Origin: Comamonas phosphati
GTDB lineage: Bacteria; Pseudomonadota; Gammaproteobacteria; Burkholderiales; Burkholderiaceae_C
Reading direction: 5' to 3'
Assembly (NCBI RefSeq): GCF_014637085.1
Contig: NZ_BMEU01000013.1
Coordinates: forward strand, 62,001 to 126,000
DNA: 64,000 nucleotides
Within the stretch, counting starts at the first letter, position 1. The number at the start of each line of letters is the position of its first letter. The notes beneath the pieces were generated by a model. It did no database searches. It worked only from the letters and a program-made list of their open reading frames with translations, and was not told the DNA's origin. This document shows positions 1 to 7,425 of this stretch, in pieces. Made by a program: the position numbers and the translations under genes.

Positions 1-99
1 CAGCAGCAGCCAGATGGCGTAGCGGTCCTGCGCGACGGGGAAGATCTGCTGATCGGTCGCGTAGCTGGTCTTGAACTGGCCGTTTTCACGATAAAACAT
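1..99 (-). CDS. livM: Branched-chain amino acid ABC transporter permease LivM (N-terminal part)
   Basis: The first 33 codons are present and the gene runs off the left edge. The peptide starts MFYRENGQFKTSY and then enters a hydrophobic stretch, as in the N-terminus of LivM-type inner-membrane permeases that pair with LivH. A GGAAAGG ribosome site lies 7 bases before the ATG. It is the last visible gene of the minus-strand run acyl-CoA ligase, livG, livH, livM. The substrate is unknown; given the ligase in the operon it may be an organic acid rather than leucine. The identity rests mainly on position and the short N-terminus. Confidence 0.72.
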   Translation of the reverse strand, partial: MFYRENGQFKTSYATDQQIFPVAQDRYAIWLLL

Positions 100-127
100 A
101 GATCAGCCTTTCCGCTTTACACGCGGT

Positions 128-234
128 CAATGATTTTGTACACGTGGGCGCAACCTTCGGTTGCCAAGTGCGACGTATCGCCACACCTGCGGTATTCGCG
201 GCGCGAATCCGGCGCCGACTTCGCAAAATCATTG
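128..234. repeat. 107-bp palindromic element with 11-bp terminal inverted repeats between livH and livM
   Basis: Arms CAATGATTTTG (128-138) and CAAAATCATTG (224-234) are perfect inverted repeats. A third copy of the arm sits at 256-266 inside the last codons of livH. Read on the minus strand, 117-140 repeats the C-terminal codons of livH (K-I-I-D-R-V-stop). The interior holds smaller hairpins, GCAACC-TTC-GGTTGC and ATTCGC-GGC-GCGAAT. This fits either a MITE-like insertion that duplicated part of the livH 3' end, or an mRNA structure separating livH from livM. No gene lies within it. Confidence 0.6.
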
Positions 235-244
235 CTCTCGTATT

Positions 245-1174
245 TCATACGCGATCAATGATTTTGTCCCCAAACAGGCCTTGGGGACGCACGAGAAGAA
301 AGCACAGCGCCAGGCCGTAGGCGAACCAGGTCTCTATGCCGCCGCCCACCATGGGGCCCAGGTAGACCTCGGACAGCTTCTCGCCCACGCCGATGATCAG
401 GCCGCCGACGATGGCGCCGGGCAGCGAGGTCAGGCCGCCCAGGATCACCACGGGCAGGGCCTTGAGGGCCACCAGCGACAGCGAGTACTGCACGCCCAGC
501 TTGGAGCCCCAGATGATGCCCACCACCAGGGCCACGCCGCCGGCCACCGACCAGACGATGACCCAGATGCGCGACAGGGGGATGCCGATGGACTGGGCGG
601 CCTGGTGGTCGTCGGCCACGGCGCGCAGCGCGCGTCCGGTCTTGGTCTTCTGGAAGAACAGGCTCAGCGCGATGACCAGGATGGCGGCCACGCAGGCGGC
701 GTACAGGTCCTCGAGGCTGATCATCACGCCTCCCTGGAACAGGCTGCCCAGGATGAAGGCCGGGTCCTTGGGCATGCCCACGTTGATGCTGTAGACCTCG
801 CTGCCGAAGACCATGGGCCCCAGGCCGTCGAGCAGGTAGGCAATGCCCAGCGTGGCCATCAGCAGCGTGATGGGCTCCTGGTTGACCAGGTGGCGCAGGG
901 CCAGCCGCTCGATCACCCAGGCCACGACCACCATCAGCGCCAGGGTGACGACTATGGCCAGCAGGTTGCCGACCACGCCGGGCTCCATGCCCAGCCAGAG
1001 CGGAATCCACTGCGCAAAGCGCGCCATGGCCAGGGCCGAGAACAGCACCATGGCGCCCTGCGCGAAGTTGAAGACGCCAGAGGCCTTGAAGATCAGCACG
1101 AAGCCGATGGCGATCAGCGCATACAGCGTGCCTACCATCAGGCCGCCGAACAATGTCTCTAAGAAAAATCCCAT
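245..1174 (-). CDS. livH: Branched-chain amino acid ABC transporter permease LivH
   Basis: The 309-residue inner-membrane permease has about eight hydrophobic segments and the usual LivH start, MGFFLETLFGGLMVGTLYAL. The cytoplasmic loop with GRALRAVADDHQAAQSIGI (about residues 181-199) is the conserved site where LivH/LivM permeases contact the ATPases. It should form the membrane channel with LivM and be powered by LivG and LivF; livF is not in the window. A CAGGAG ribosome site precedes the ATG. It is 156 bp downstream of livG, and that gap contains an interspersed repeat. Its final codons are duplicated further downstream at 117-140. Confidence 0.93.
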   Translation of the reverse strand: MGFFLETLFGGLMVGTLYALIAIGFVLIFKASGVFNFAQGAMVLFSALAMARFAQWIPLWLGMEPGVVGNLLAIVVTLALMVVVAWVIERLALRHLVNQEPITLLMATLGIAYLLDGLGPMVFGSEVYSINVGMPKDPAFILGSLFQGGVMISLEDLYAACVAAILVIALSLFFQKTKTGRALRAVADDHQAAQSIGIPLSRIWVIVWSVAGGVALVVGIIWGSKLGVQYSLSLVALKALPVVILGGLTSLPGAIVGGLIIGVGEKLSEVYLGPMVGGGIETWFAYGLALCFLLVRPQGLFGDKIIDRV

Positions 1175-1222
1175 GACTGCTCCTGTCAGTTATCCATGGC
1201 GCCACGCACCGCCCACAGCCTA

Positions 1223-1321
1223 CGCAACTGGCGCACTCCAGGCCAGGGACGCCGAGCAAGAGCCGCCTTGCGGCGAGGGCGGCCGTCCCCCTTGGGGGAA
1301 GACGCGAAGCGGCTCAGGGGG
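1223..1321 (-). repeat. Interspersed ~100-bp intergenic repeat, copy 1
   Basis: Read in the gene direction, this starts 9 bases after the livG stop codon with CCCCCTGAGCCGCTTCGCG. It continues with a C-run/G-run hairpin (CCCCC-AA-GGGGG) and ends with CTTGCTCGGCGTC and GCGCCAGTTGCG blocks. A clearly homologous copy in the same orientation to its own operon lies at 29841-29956. I recall similar elements as common between genes in Comamonadaceae. The hairpin could affect mRNA stability or partial termination between livG and livH. Confidence 0.7.
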
Positions 1322-1330
1322 TACTTCATC

Positions 1331-2128
1331 TCAATGGCCGGCACCCAGATAGGCGCGGATCACGTCTTCGTTGTTGCGCACTTCATCCGGGGCGCCGTCG
1401 CCGATCTTCTTGCCGTAGTCCAGCACCACCACGCGGTCGCTGATGTCCATGACCACGCCCATGTCGTGCTCGATCAGCACGATGGTGGTGCCGAACTCGT
1501 CGTTCACATCGAGGATGAAGCGGCACATGTCCTGCTTCTCCTCCACGTTCATGCCGGCCATGGGTTCGTCCAGCAGCAGCACCTGGGGCTCCATGGCCAG
1601 GGCCCGGCCCAGGTCCACGCGCTTTTGCAGGCCGTAGGGCAGTTGGCCCACGGGCGTCTTGCGCCAGGCCTGGATCTCGAGGAAATCGATGATGTGCTCG
1701 ACGAATTCGCGGTGCCGTATCTCCTCGCGCTGCGCGGGCCCGATGCCGAGCGGGTTGCGCAATGCCTGCATGAGGATGTTGCTTCTGATCTTGAGGTTGC
1801 GCCCGGTCATGATGTTGTCGATCACGCTCATGCCCTTGAACAGCGCCAGGTTCTGGAAGGTGCGCGCCACGCCCATCTCGGCCACCTGCCGGCTGTTCAT
1901 GTGGCTGAAGGTCTGGCCGCGGAAGGTGATCGAGCCCTCGGACGGCGTGTAGACGCCGTTGATGCAGTTGAGCATGGAGCTCTTGCCGGCGCCGTTGGGG
2001 CCGATGATGGAGCGGATCTCATGCTCGCGCACATTGAACGAGATGTCCGTGAGCGCCTTCACGCCGCCAAAGCGCAGGCTGATGTTCTGGATGTCCAGAA
2101 TGACGTCGCCGATCTTTCTTGTATTCAT
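1331..2128 (-). CDS. livG: Branched-chain amino acid ABC transporter ATP-binding protein LivG
   Basis: The 265-residue cytoplasmic ATPase has a Walker A motif GPNGAGKSS (43-51), the Liv-type signature PYGLQKR (164-170) in place of LSGGQ, and Walker B LLLDEP (184-189). A switch His lies in VLIEHDM. The length and the extended insert after the Q-loop are typical of LivG rather than the shorter LivF. The ATG at 2128 is chosen because it starts the conserved fold; longer open frame upstream lies inside the acyl-CoA ligase in another frame. It is 11 bp downstream of the ligase and probably translationally linked. Confidence 0.93.
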   Translation of the reverse strand: MNTRKIGDVILDIQNISLRFGGVKALTDISFNVREHEIRSIIGPNGAGKSSMLNCINGVYTPSEGSITFRGQTFSHMNSRQVAEMGVARTFQNLALFKGMSVIDNIMTGRNLKIRSNILMQALRNPLGIGPAQREEIRHREFVEHIIDFLEIQAWRKTPVGQLPYGLQKRVDLGRALAMEPQVLLLDEPMAGMNVEEKQDMCRFILDVNDEFGTTIVLIEHDMGVVMDISDRVVVLDYGKKIGDGAPDEVRNNEDVIRAYLGAGH

Positions 2129-2139
2129 GGCTTTCTCTT

Positions 2140-4074
2140 TCAGGCCGAGGCTGGGTGCAGCTTGGCATCCAGGATGGCGAGCGTGGCGCTGACGCTGCCC
2201 GTGCGGCCGTCCTCGAACTTGACCTGGGTCTCTATGAACTGCTCCTTGCGGCCCTCGTACAGCGCATCGACCAGCACCTTGTACTTGTCGGCGATGAAGT
2301 TGCGCCGCACCTTGCGGGTGCGCGTGAGCTCGTCGTCGTCGGGGTCCAGTTCCTTGTGCAGCACCAGGAAGCGCGCCACCTGGGTGTCGGCCATGCCGGG
2401 CTCGGCGGCCAGGTCGGCATTGACCTGGGCTATGCATTCGGCCACCAGCTCCAGCACCTTGGTCTTGGAGGCCAGGTCCACATAGCCGCCATAGGGCAGG
2501 CCCTGGCGCTCGGCCCAGTTGCCCACGGCCTCGTAGTCGATGTTGATGAAGGCGCAGACCTGGTCGCGGCCGTGGCCGAAGCACACGGCTTCCTTGATGT
2601 GGGGGAAGAACTTGAGCTTGTTCTCGATGTAGTTGGGCGCGAACATGGCGCCGCGGCGGGTCTGGCCCACGTCCTTGGCGCGGTCGATGATGCGCAGCTG
2701 GCCGCCGGCATCGATCACGCCGGCGTCGCCGGTGTGGAACCAGCCTTCGTCGTCGATGACCTCGGCCGTGGCGTCTGGCCGCTTGTAATACTCCTTGAGC
2801 ACCGAGACCCCCTTGACCAGCACCTCGCCGCTGGCCGCGATCTTGAGCGCTATGCCGGGCGCGGCCTGGCCCACGCTGGCCAGCTCCACCTGGCCGTCGC
2901 GCTGCAGGCAGACATAGGCGCAGGTCTCGGTCTGGCCGTAGAACTGCTTGAGGTTGATGCCGATGGAGCGAAAGAACCGGAACAGCTCGGGCCCGATGGC
3001 CGCGCCCGCCGTATAGGCCACGCGGATGCGCGACAGCCCCATGGCATTGCGCAGCGGGCCGTAGACCATGAAATCGCCGGCCTGGTACTTGAGCCGGTCG
3101 AGCAGGCCCACGTTTTGGCCGTCGAGGATGTCCGAGCCCACGCGGCGCGCCAGCTGCATGCAGCGGTCGTAGAGCCAGCGCTTGATGGGCGCGGCGTCTT
3201 CCATGCGGATCGAGATCGAGGTCAGCATGCCCTCGAAGACGCGCGGCGGCGCGAAGTAGTAGCTGGGCCCGATCTCGCGCATGTCTATGCTCACCGTGTT
3301 CGCGGACTCGGGGCAGTTGATGGTGTAGCCCGCCACCATCCACTGCGCGAACGAGAACAGATGGTCGCCCACCCAGGCCGGCGGCAGGTAGGAAATGATG
3401 CTGTCAGCCGGGCCCAGCCGGTCCACCTCGGTGGCGCCCCGGGCGGCGCCGATGAAGCTCGCATGCGTCTGGCACACGCCCTTGGGCTTGCCCGTGGTGC
3501 CCGAGGTGTAGAGGATGACCGAGACGTCCTCGCTCGACAGGGCCTGCAGCATCTGCCCGTAGGCATCGGGGTTCAGGGCCTCCCATTCGCGGCCCAGCTT
3601 GAGCAGCGCCTCGGTACCGATCAGGCCGGGCTGGTCGTAGTTGCGCAGGCCGCGCGGGTCGTCGTAGATGATGTTGGCGATGGTGGCAACGGAGGAGATG
3701 GATTCGCGCACTTCCAGCAGCTTGTCCACCTGCTCCTGGTCCTCGGCAAAGGCGAAGGCGATCTCCGCGTCCTCCATCACGAAGCGCATCTCGGCCGCCA
3801 CGGCATCCTGGTACAGCGGAATCGGCACCGCGCCGCAGACCTGCACGGCCAGGAAGCCCAGGTACACATGGGGGCGGTTGTCGCTGATGAAGGCCAGGTT
3901 CTGCCCGCGCTCCAGGCCCAGGGCGCGCAGGCCGCAGGCCAGGTGGCGCACGGTCTGCTCGGCCTGGCGCCAGCTCCAGGTTTGCCAGATGCCGTACTCC
4001 TTCTCGCGCAGGGCCGGGGCATCGGGGCGCTCTGTCGCGTGCCTGAGCAGCAAATGCGGGAACGTGGTGGTCAT
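2140..4074 (-). CDS. Long-chain/aromatic-type acyl-CoA ligase (AMP-forming) of a Liv operon
   Basis: The 644-residue adenylate-forming enzyme converts a carboxylic acid, ATP and CoA to acyl-CoA, AMP and PPi. Visible motifs are the phosphate loop LYTSGTTGKPKG (about 188-199), YGQTET, and GWFHTGDAG in the C-terminal half. It heads the minus-strand operon with livG, livH and livM. Such operons are common in betaproteobacteria and suggest that the Liv-type importer brings in an acid that is immediately activated. The start at 4074 (MTTTFPHLLLRH) is preceded by GAGGA and matches the start of the family domain. The substrate cannot be read from sequence. Confidence 0.88.
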   Translation of the reverse strand: MTTTFPHLLLRHATERPDAPALREKEYGIWQTWSWRQAEQTVRHLACGLRALGLERGQNLAFISDNRPHVYLGFLAVQVCGAVPIPLYQDAVAAEMRFVMEDAEIAFAFAEDQEQVDKLLEVRESISSVATIANIIYDDPRGLRNYDQPGLIGTEALLKLGREWEALNPDAYGQMLQALSSEDVSVILYTSGTTGKPKGVCQTHASFIGAARGATEVDRLGPADSIISYLPPAWVGDHLFSFAQWMVAGYTINCPESANTVSIDMREIGPSYYFAPPRVFEGMLTSISIRMEDAAPIKRWLYDRCMQLARRVGSDILDGQNVGLLDRLKYQAGDFMVYGPLRNAMGLSRIRVAYTAGAAIGPELFRFFRSIGINLKQFYGQTETCAYVCLQRDGQVELASVGQAAPGIALKIAASGEVLVKGVSVLKEYYKRPDATAEVIDDEGWFHTGDAGVIDAGGQLRIIDRAKDVGQTRRGAMFAPNYIENKLKFFPHIKEAVCFGHGRDQVCAFINIDYEAVGNWAERQGLPYGGYVDLASKTKVLELVAECIAQVNADLAAEPGMADTQVARFLVLHKELDPDDDELTRTRKVRRNFIADKYKVLVDALYEGRKEQFIETQVKFEDGRTGSVSATLAILDAKLHPASA

Positions 4075-4178
4075 TCCTAGTCCTCTGTGGGCAGTCTCGT
4101 TGGTCAAACAGCGGGCCGCCGCGCATGCAGCCATTCGCAGCCGTTCACGAAAGTCTCGCCGCCATCGTATGGGTGACT

Positions 4179-4188
4179 TTGACGTCAA
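4179..4188. promoter_or_regulatory. Palindrome TTGACGTCAA between the ligase/liv operon and the Crp/Fnr gene
   Basis: A perfect 10-bp palindrome sits in the divergent intergenic region. Its half-site TTGA resembles Fnr-type half-sites, although the spacing is shorter than a classical Fnr box. It is a candidate operator for the divergent Crp/Fnr-family regulator. Nothing beyond sequence symmetry and location supports this. Confidence 0.3.
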
Positions 4189-4328
4189 GATGTCTGTTCG
4201 ACGACAATTCGGGGGTAACTCATCATCGGGAAAATACGCTGTAACCAATGCTGCACAAAAGGGCGCATTTGCTGACTCGTGGAAATCCCGCTTTTGCGGC
4301 GGCGGGGCTTTGGCAATGCTTGCTGCCC

Positions 4329-5060
4329 ATGAGCCAAGAACTGTCCTTGCACCAAAGGCGCCGCAAGCCGTTGAATTCCGAACTGGACGGCATTCCGTGG
4401 TGGCCGGTGCTGCAGCTGCAGGAGCGCGAGAACGTGTTGCGCGTGCTGGTGGTAGGCGATGCCGACCCCGGCGACTATGTCTGTCGCATGGGCCGCGCCC
4501 CGACCTACTGGTTCGGCGTGGTCGACGGCCTGCTCAAGATGAATACGGACAGCGCCGACGGCGTCAGCATGACCCTGGCCGGTCTGCCGCCCGGCGGCTG
4601 GTTCGGCGAGGGCACGGTCATCAAGCGCGAGCCCTACCGCTACAACGTGCAGGCCCTGCGCAGGAGCGTGGTCGGCGGCCTGCCCATAGACATGTTCCAC
4701 TGGCTGCTGGACCATTCCATAGGCTTCAACCGCTTTGTGATGAACCAGCTCAACGAGCGCCTGGGCCAGTTCATCGCGGCGCGCGAGATCGACCGCATGA
4801 GCAATCCCGACCTGCGCGTGGCGCGCAGCCTGGCCGCGCTGTTCAATCCCCTGCTCTACCCCGGCGTGGGCGAGGTGCTGCGCATCACCCAGCAGGAGCT
4901 GGCCAATCTGGTGGGGCTGTCGCGCCAGCGGGTCAACGAGGCCCTGGCCGTGCTGCAGCGCGAGCAGGTCATCACCGTCGAATACGGCGGGCTGCGCGTG
5001 CTCGACATCGAGGCCCTGCGCCACGGGGCATTCAGCGCGCTGAAAAAGGTCGCGGCTTGA
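4329..5060 (+). CDS. Crp/Fnr-family transcriptional regulator
   Basis: The 243-residue protein has an N-terminal cyclic-nucleotide-binding-like barrel and a C-terminal winged helix with a recognition region ITQQELANLVGLSRQRVNEA. No N-terminal cysteine cluster for an Fe-S centre is seen, so it is not a classical Fnr. It is transcribed divergently from the acyl-CoA ligase and liv operon and is the obvious candidate regulator of that operon. I prefer the ATG at 4329 (MSQELSLHQRRR). An in-frame ATG at 4248 would add 27 residues not typical of the family, and neither start has a strong ribosome site. Confidence 0.85.
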   Translation: MSQELSLHQRRRKPLNSELDGIPWWPVLQLQERENVLRVLVVGDADPGDYVCRMGRAPTYWFGVVDGLLKMNTDSADGVSMTLAGLPPGGWFGEGTVIKREPYRYNVQALRRSVVGGLPIDMFHWLLDHSIGFNRFVMNQLNERLGQFIAAREIDRMSNPDLRVARSLAALFNPLLYPGVGEVLRITQQELANLVGLSRQRVNEALAVLQREQVITVEYGGLRVLDIEALRHGAFSALKKVAA

Positions 5061-5158
5061 GAACCGGCGCGCTGCGGTGCCGGCTATAACCCGGCGCCCT
5101 GCTGGTATTGTGGGCACCGGCCCCCCAGGGGGCGCCGGCCGCGCGACAATGGCGGCAA

Positions 5159-6811
5159 ATGTCATCCAACCCCACCAAAAAAACCGGCGCCCAGGGCGCC
5201 GAAAACGCGTCGGATTCGGCGACGGGCGGCCGCGCTGTGCTGCGCCGTCCGGCCAAGCCCGCGGGTGCCAGGGACGGCCAGCCGCGCCAGGGCGCGAGCC
5301 GCTCCGAGCGCTCCGGACGTTCTTCCGAGCGCAACCAGGACCGTCCCCCAGGCCGTTCCACTGATCGTTTTGCCGACCGTTCCGGCCCGCGCACCGAGCG
5401 TAGTTCCGAGCGCGGCGCGCGCCCGGCGGCCCGTCCCTACGACCCCGAGCGCCGCGATTCCCGCGATCCCCGTGATTTCCGCGAACGTGGCGAGCGTGGC
5501 GACCGCGAGCAGCGTCCCTCGCGCGGCGGCTTCGGCCGTGCCGATGGCGCACCGAGCGGTGGCCAGGACGCCCAGCGCCGTGGCGGCTTTGGCGCGCGCG
5601 ACGGTGAAAAACGCTTCGAGCGTTCCGACCGGCCCGAACGCGGCGACCGTGGTGCCGAGCGCAGTTTCGAGCGCGGCCCGCGCCGCGATCCCGGTGATGG
5701 CGCCGACCGCCGCAGCGAACGCAGTGACGACCGCCGCAGCGGCTACGGCGGCCCGCGCGGCGAGGCGCGCCAGGAAGGCCGCCCGGGCGGCGGCCGCAAG
5801 GACTTTGGCGCCAGCCGCGGCTCCCGTGACGAGCGTCCGGGCGCCCGCGACGACCGCCGCGGCGGCGATCGTCGTGGTGGTGACCGCCCCAGCGAGCGCG
5901 GCGGCGAACCGGGCCACATTCCCGGCTCCTTCGTCTCCGAGGCCACGCGCCGCCCGACCACGGGCATCCGCACCTACCGCCCCGCGGGCGACGCCTCCGA
6001 CCGCGTGATTCCCGTCAAGCGGGCACCCGAGCCCGAGGCCCGCCAGGACGACCGCCCCGGCGCGGTCCGCATCAACAAGCGCATGGCCGATATGGGCCTG
6101 TGCTCGCGCCGCGAGGCCGACGAGTGGGTGGAAAACGGCTGGGTGCGGGTGAACGGCGAAGTGGCGGTCATGGGCCAGAACGTGGTGCCCGGCGACAGGA
6201 TCGAAGTCGACCAGAAGGCCCAGGACCGTCAGGACCAGCAGGTCACCATCCTGCTGCACAAGCCCATGGGCTATGTGAGCGGCCAGGCCGAGGACGGCCA
6301 CGAGCCCGCCGTGGTGCTGGTCAAGCCCGAGAACCACTGGAACCAGGACCGCAGCAAGACGCGCTTCAACTTCAGCCAGCTCAAGGGCCTGGCGCCCTGC
6401 GGCCGCCTGGACATCGATTCCGTGGGCCTGCTGGTGCTGACCCAGGACGGCCGCGTGGCCCGCCACATCATCGGCGAGGACTCCGAGGTGGACAAGGAGT
6501 ACCTGGTGCGCGTGAGCTTCGGCGACCGCGACGTGGACGTGCAGTCCGTTTTCCCCGAGGACAAGCTGGCGCTGCTGCGCCACGGCCTGGAGCTCGACGG
6601 CGAGGCGCTCAGGCCCGCCCAGGTGGACTGGCAGAACCCCGAGCAGCTGCGCTTTGTGCTGACCGAGGGCAAGAAGCGCCAGATCCGCCGCATGTGCGAG
6701 CAGGTCGGCCTCAAGGTCGTGGGCCTCAAGCGCATCCGCATCGGCCGCGTGACGCTGGGCAATCTGCCCGTGGGCCAGTGGCGCTACCTGGCTGCTCACG
6801 AGCAGTTCTGA
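5159..6811 (+). CDS. rluB: 23S rRNA pseudouridine synthase, RluB type, with long disordered N-terminus
   Basis: Residues ~304-350 form an S4 RNA-binding domain (RINKRMADMGLCSRREADEW). The RsuA/RluB catalytic domain follows, with GRLDIDSVGLLVL near residue 415 and the catalytic Asp at about 418. The family member RluB makes the pseudouridine at 23S rRNA position 2605 (E. coli numbering). The first ~300 residues are a low-complexity tail rich in Arg, Asp, Ser, Glu and Gly with RSER and DRRGGDRRGG-like runs, probably disordered and RNA-binding. Such extensions occur in betaproteobacterial homologues, whereas E. coli RluB is about 290 residues. RluB is favoured over RluE or RluF but not proven. 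Confidence 0.87.
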   Translation: MSSNPTKKTGAQGAENASDSATGGRAVLRRPAKPAGARDGQPRQGASRSERSGRSSERNQDRPPGRSTDRFADRSGPRTERSSERGARPAARPYDPERRDSRDPRDFRERGERGDREQRPSRGGFGRADGAPSGGQDAQRRGGFGARDGEKRFERSDRPERGDRGAERSFERGPRRDPGDGADRRSERSDDRRSGYGGPRGEARQEGRPGGGRKDFGASRGSRDERPGARDDRRGGDRRGGDRPSERGGEPGHIPGSFVSEATRRPTTGIRTYRPAGDASDRVIPVKRAPEPEARQDDRPGAVRINKRMADMGLCSRREADEWVENGWVRVNGEVAVMGQNVVPGDRIEVDQKAQDRQDQQVTILLHKPMGYVSGQAEDGHEPAVVLVKPENHWNQDRSKTRFNFSQLKGLAPCGRLDIDSVGLLVLTQDGRVARHIIGEDSEVDKEYLVRVSFGDRDVDVQSVFPEDKLALLRHGLELDGEALRPAQVDWQNPEQLRFVLTEGKKRQIRRMCEQVGLKVVGLKRIRIGRVTLGNLPVGQWRYLAAHEQF

Positions 6812-6815
6812 AGCA

Positions 6816-6850
6816 CAAGCCGGAATTGCTGCGCTGGCGGTTCCGGCTTG
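6816..6850 (+). terminator. Hairpin just after rluB
   Basis: CAAGCCGGAA (6816-6825) and TTCCGGCTTG (6841-6850) form a perfect 10-bp stem with a 15-base loop, starting 4 bases after the rluB stop codon. There is no clear U-run after it, so it may be a weak or Rho-assisted terminator or an mRNA-stabilising end. Confidence 0.5.
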
Positions 6851-7425
6851 AAGTGTGGATGGATAAATTCTTGTCTGCTATGGATTTTATTTGAAGCCCT
6901 GTTCGAACTCCGGGCGTTGGAGTTCACAGGGTGTGGTGGTCGGCGGGTGAGTTGCCGTCGCTACCACGCAGGCCGCCCCGGCGCCATGGCGGTCGCCCCG
7001 GCAGCCAGCAAGATGCCCGGCAAGCCGATGTTGAGGAACAGGCGCAGTTCCTCATCGCGATTTCCGCGCACCGCGAGCGGTGGCTTGATATGTGGCCCCC
7101 CCAGACCCGCCCGAGATGTTCTCATTGATGCGTCTGGTTTTCATGATGTTGCCGGATCAAGGCAAGGGCAAACCGCAAGAACTTTGGGGTAATCCGCGGG
7201 ATGGCGGCGGCGATGGGCTGCGGTTTTTCAAAATTCAATGAAATAATTTTTCATCAATAAAAACAATCATTTTTTCCTTTGGTGGTGATAATTCGCCTGA
7301 TTTTTCAGGGAATTTACTTATTTCAGCTTATTTTTGCATCGGTAGAGTGCTGACTTCAGTGATATTTAATTTCATTAAAGAAAATAAATTCCATATTTGA
7401 TTTTTGTGCGCACCAAGGAGCAGCA
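6851..7425. other. Gene-free region upstream of the sugar-acid operon
   Basis: I find no convincing gene here; the open frames present are short and off-pattern. A second hairpin lies at 6899-6930 (GAACTCC 6905-6911 with GGAGTTC 6919-6925, flanked by CCCTG/CAGGG). From about 7220 the composition turns sharply AT-rich, unlike anything else nearby, which suits a promoter and operator region. Two inverted repeats, 7238-7254 and TTTC-N6-GAAA at 7370-7383, are candidate regulator sites. Confidence 0.6.
7238..7254. promoter_or_regulatory. KdgR-like operator upstream of the sugar-acid operon
   Basis: ATGAAA-TAATT-TTTCAT is a perfect 6-bp inverted repeat with a 5-bp spacer in the AT-rich leader about 170 bp before the SDR start. 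Its layout matches the consensus of KdgR, an IclR-family repressor of keto-deoxy sugar-acid pathways (AATGAAA...TTTCATT). The operon ends with an IclR-family gene, which is the natural candidate to bind it. A second weaker repeat lies at 7370-7383. Confidence 0.5.

Noticed and set aside
2119-4080. Long plus-strand open frame opposite the acyl-CoA ligase
   Set aside because: The ligase on the minus strand has all family motifs; the antisense product has none.
4248-4328. Upstream in-frame ATG for the Crp/Fnr regulator
   Set aside because: It would add 27 residues not seen in the family and has no ribosome site; kept only as an alternative to the 4329 start.
5162-6799. Long open frame on the minus strand opposite rluB
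   Set aside because: It is the shadow of the Arg/Asp-rich rluB tail; the product is Ala/Val-rich with no domain and no ribosome site.
6848-7192. Open frame of 114 codons after rluB
   Set aside because: It starts with TTG inside a hairpin, lacks a ribosome site, and its Arg/Cys-rich product shows no family pattern.
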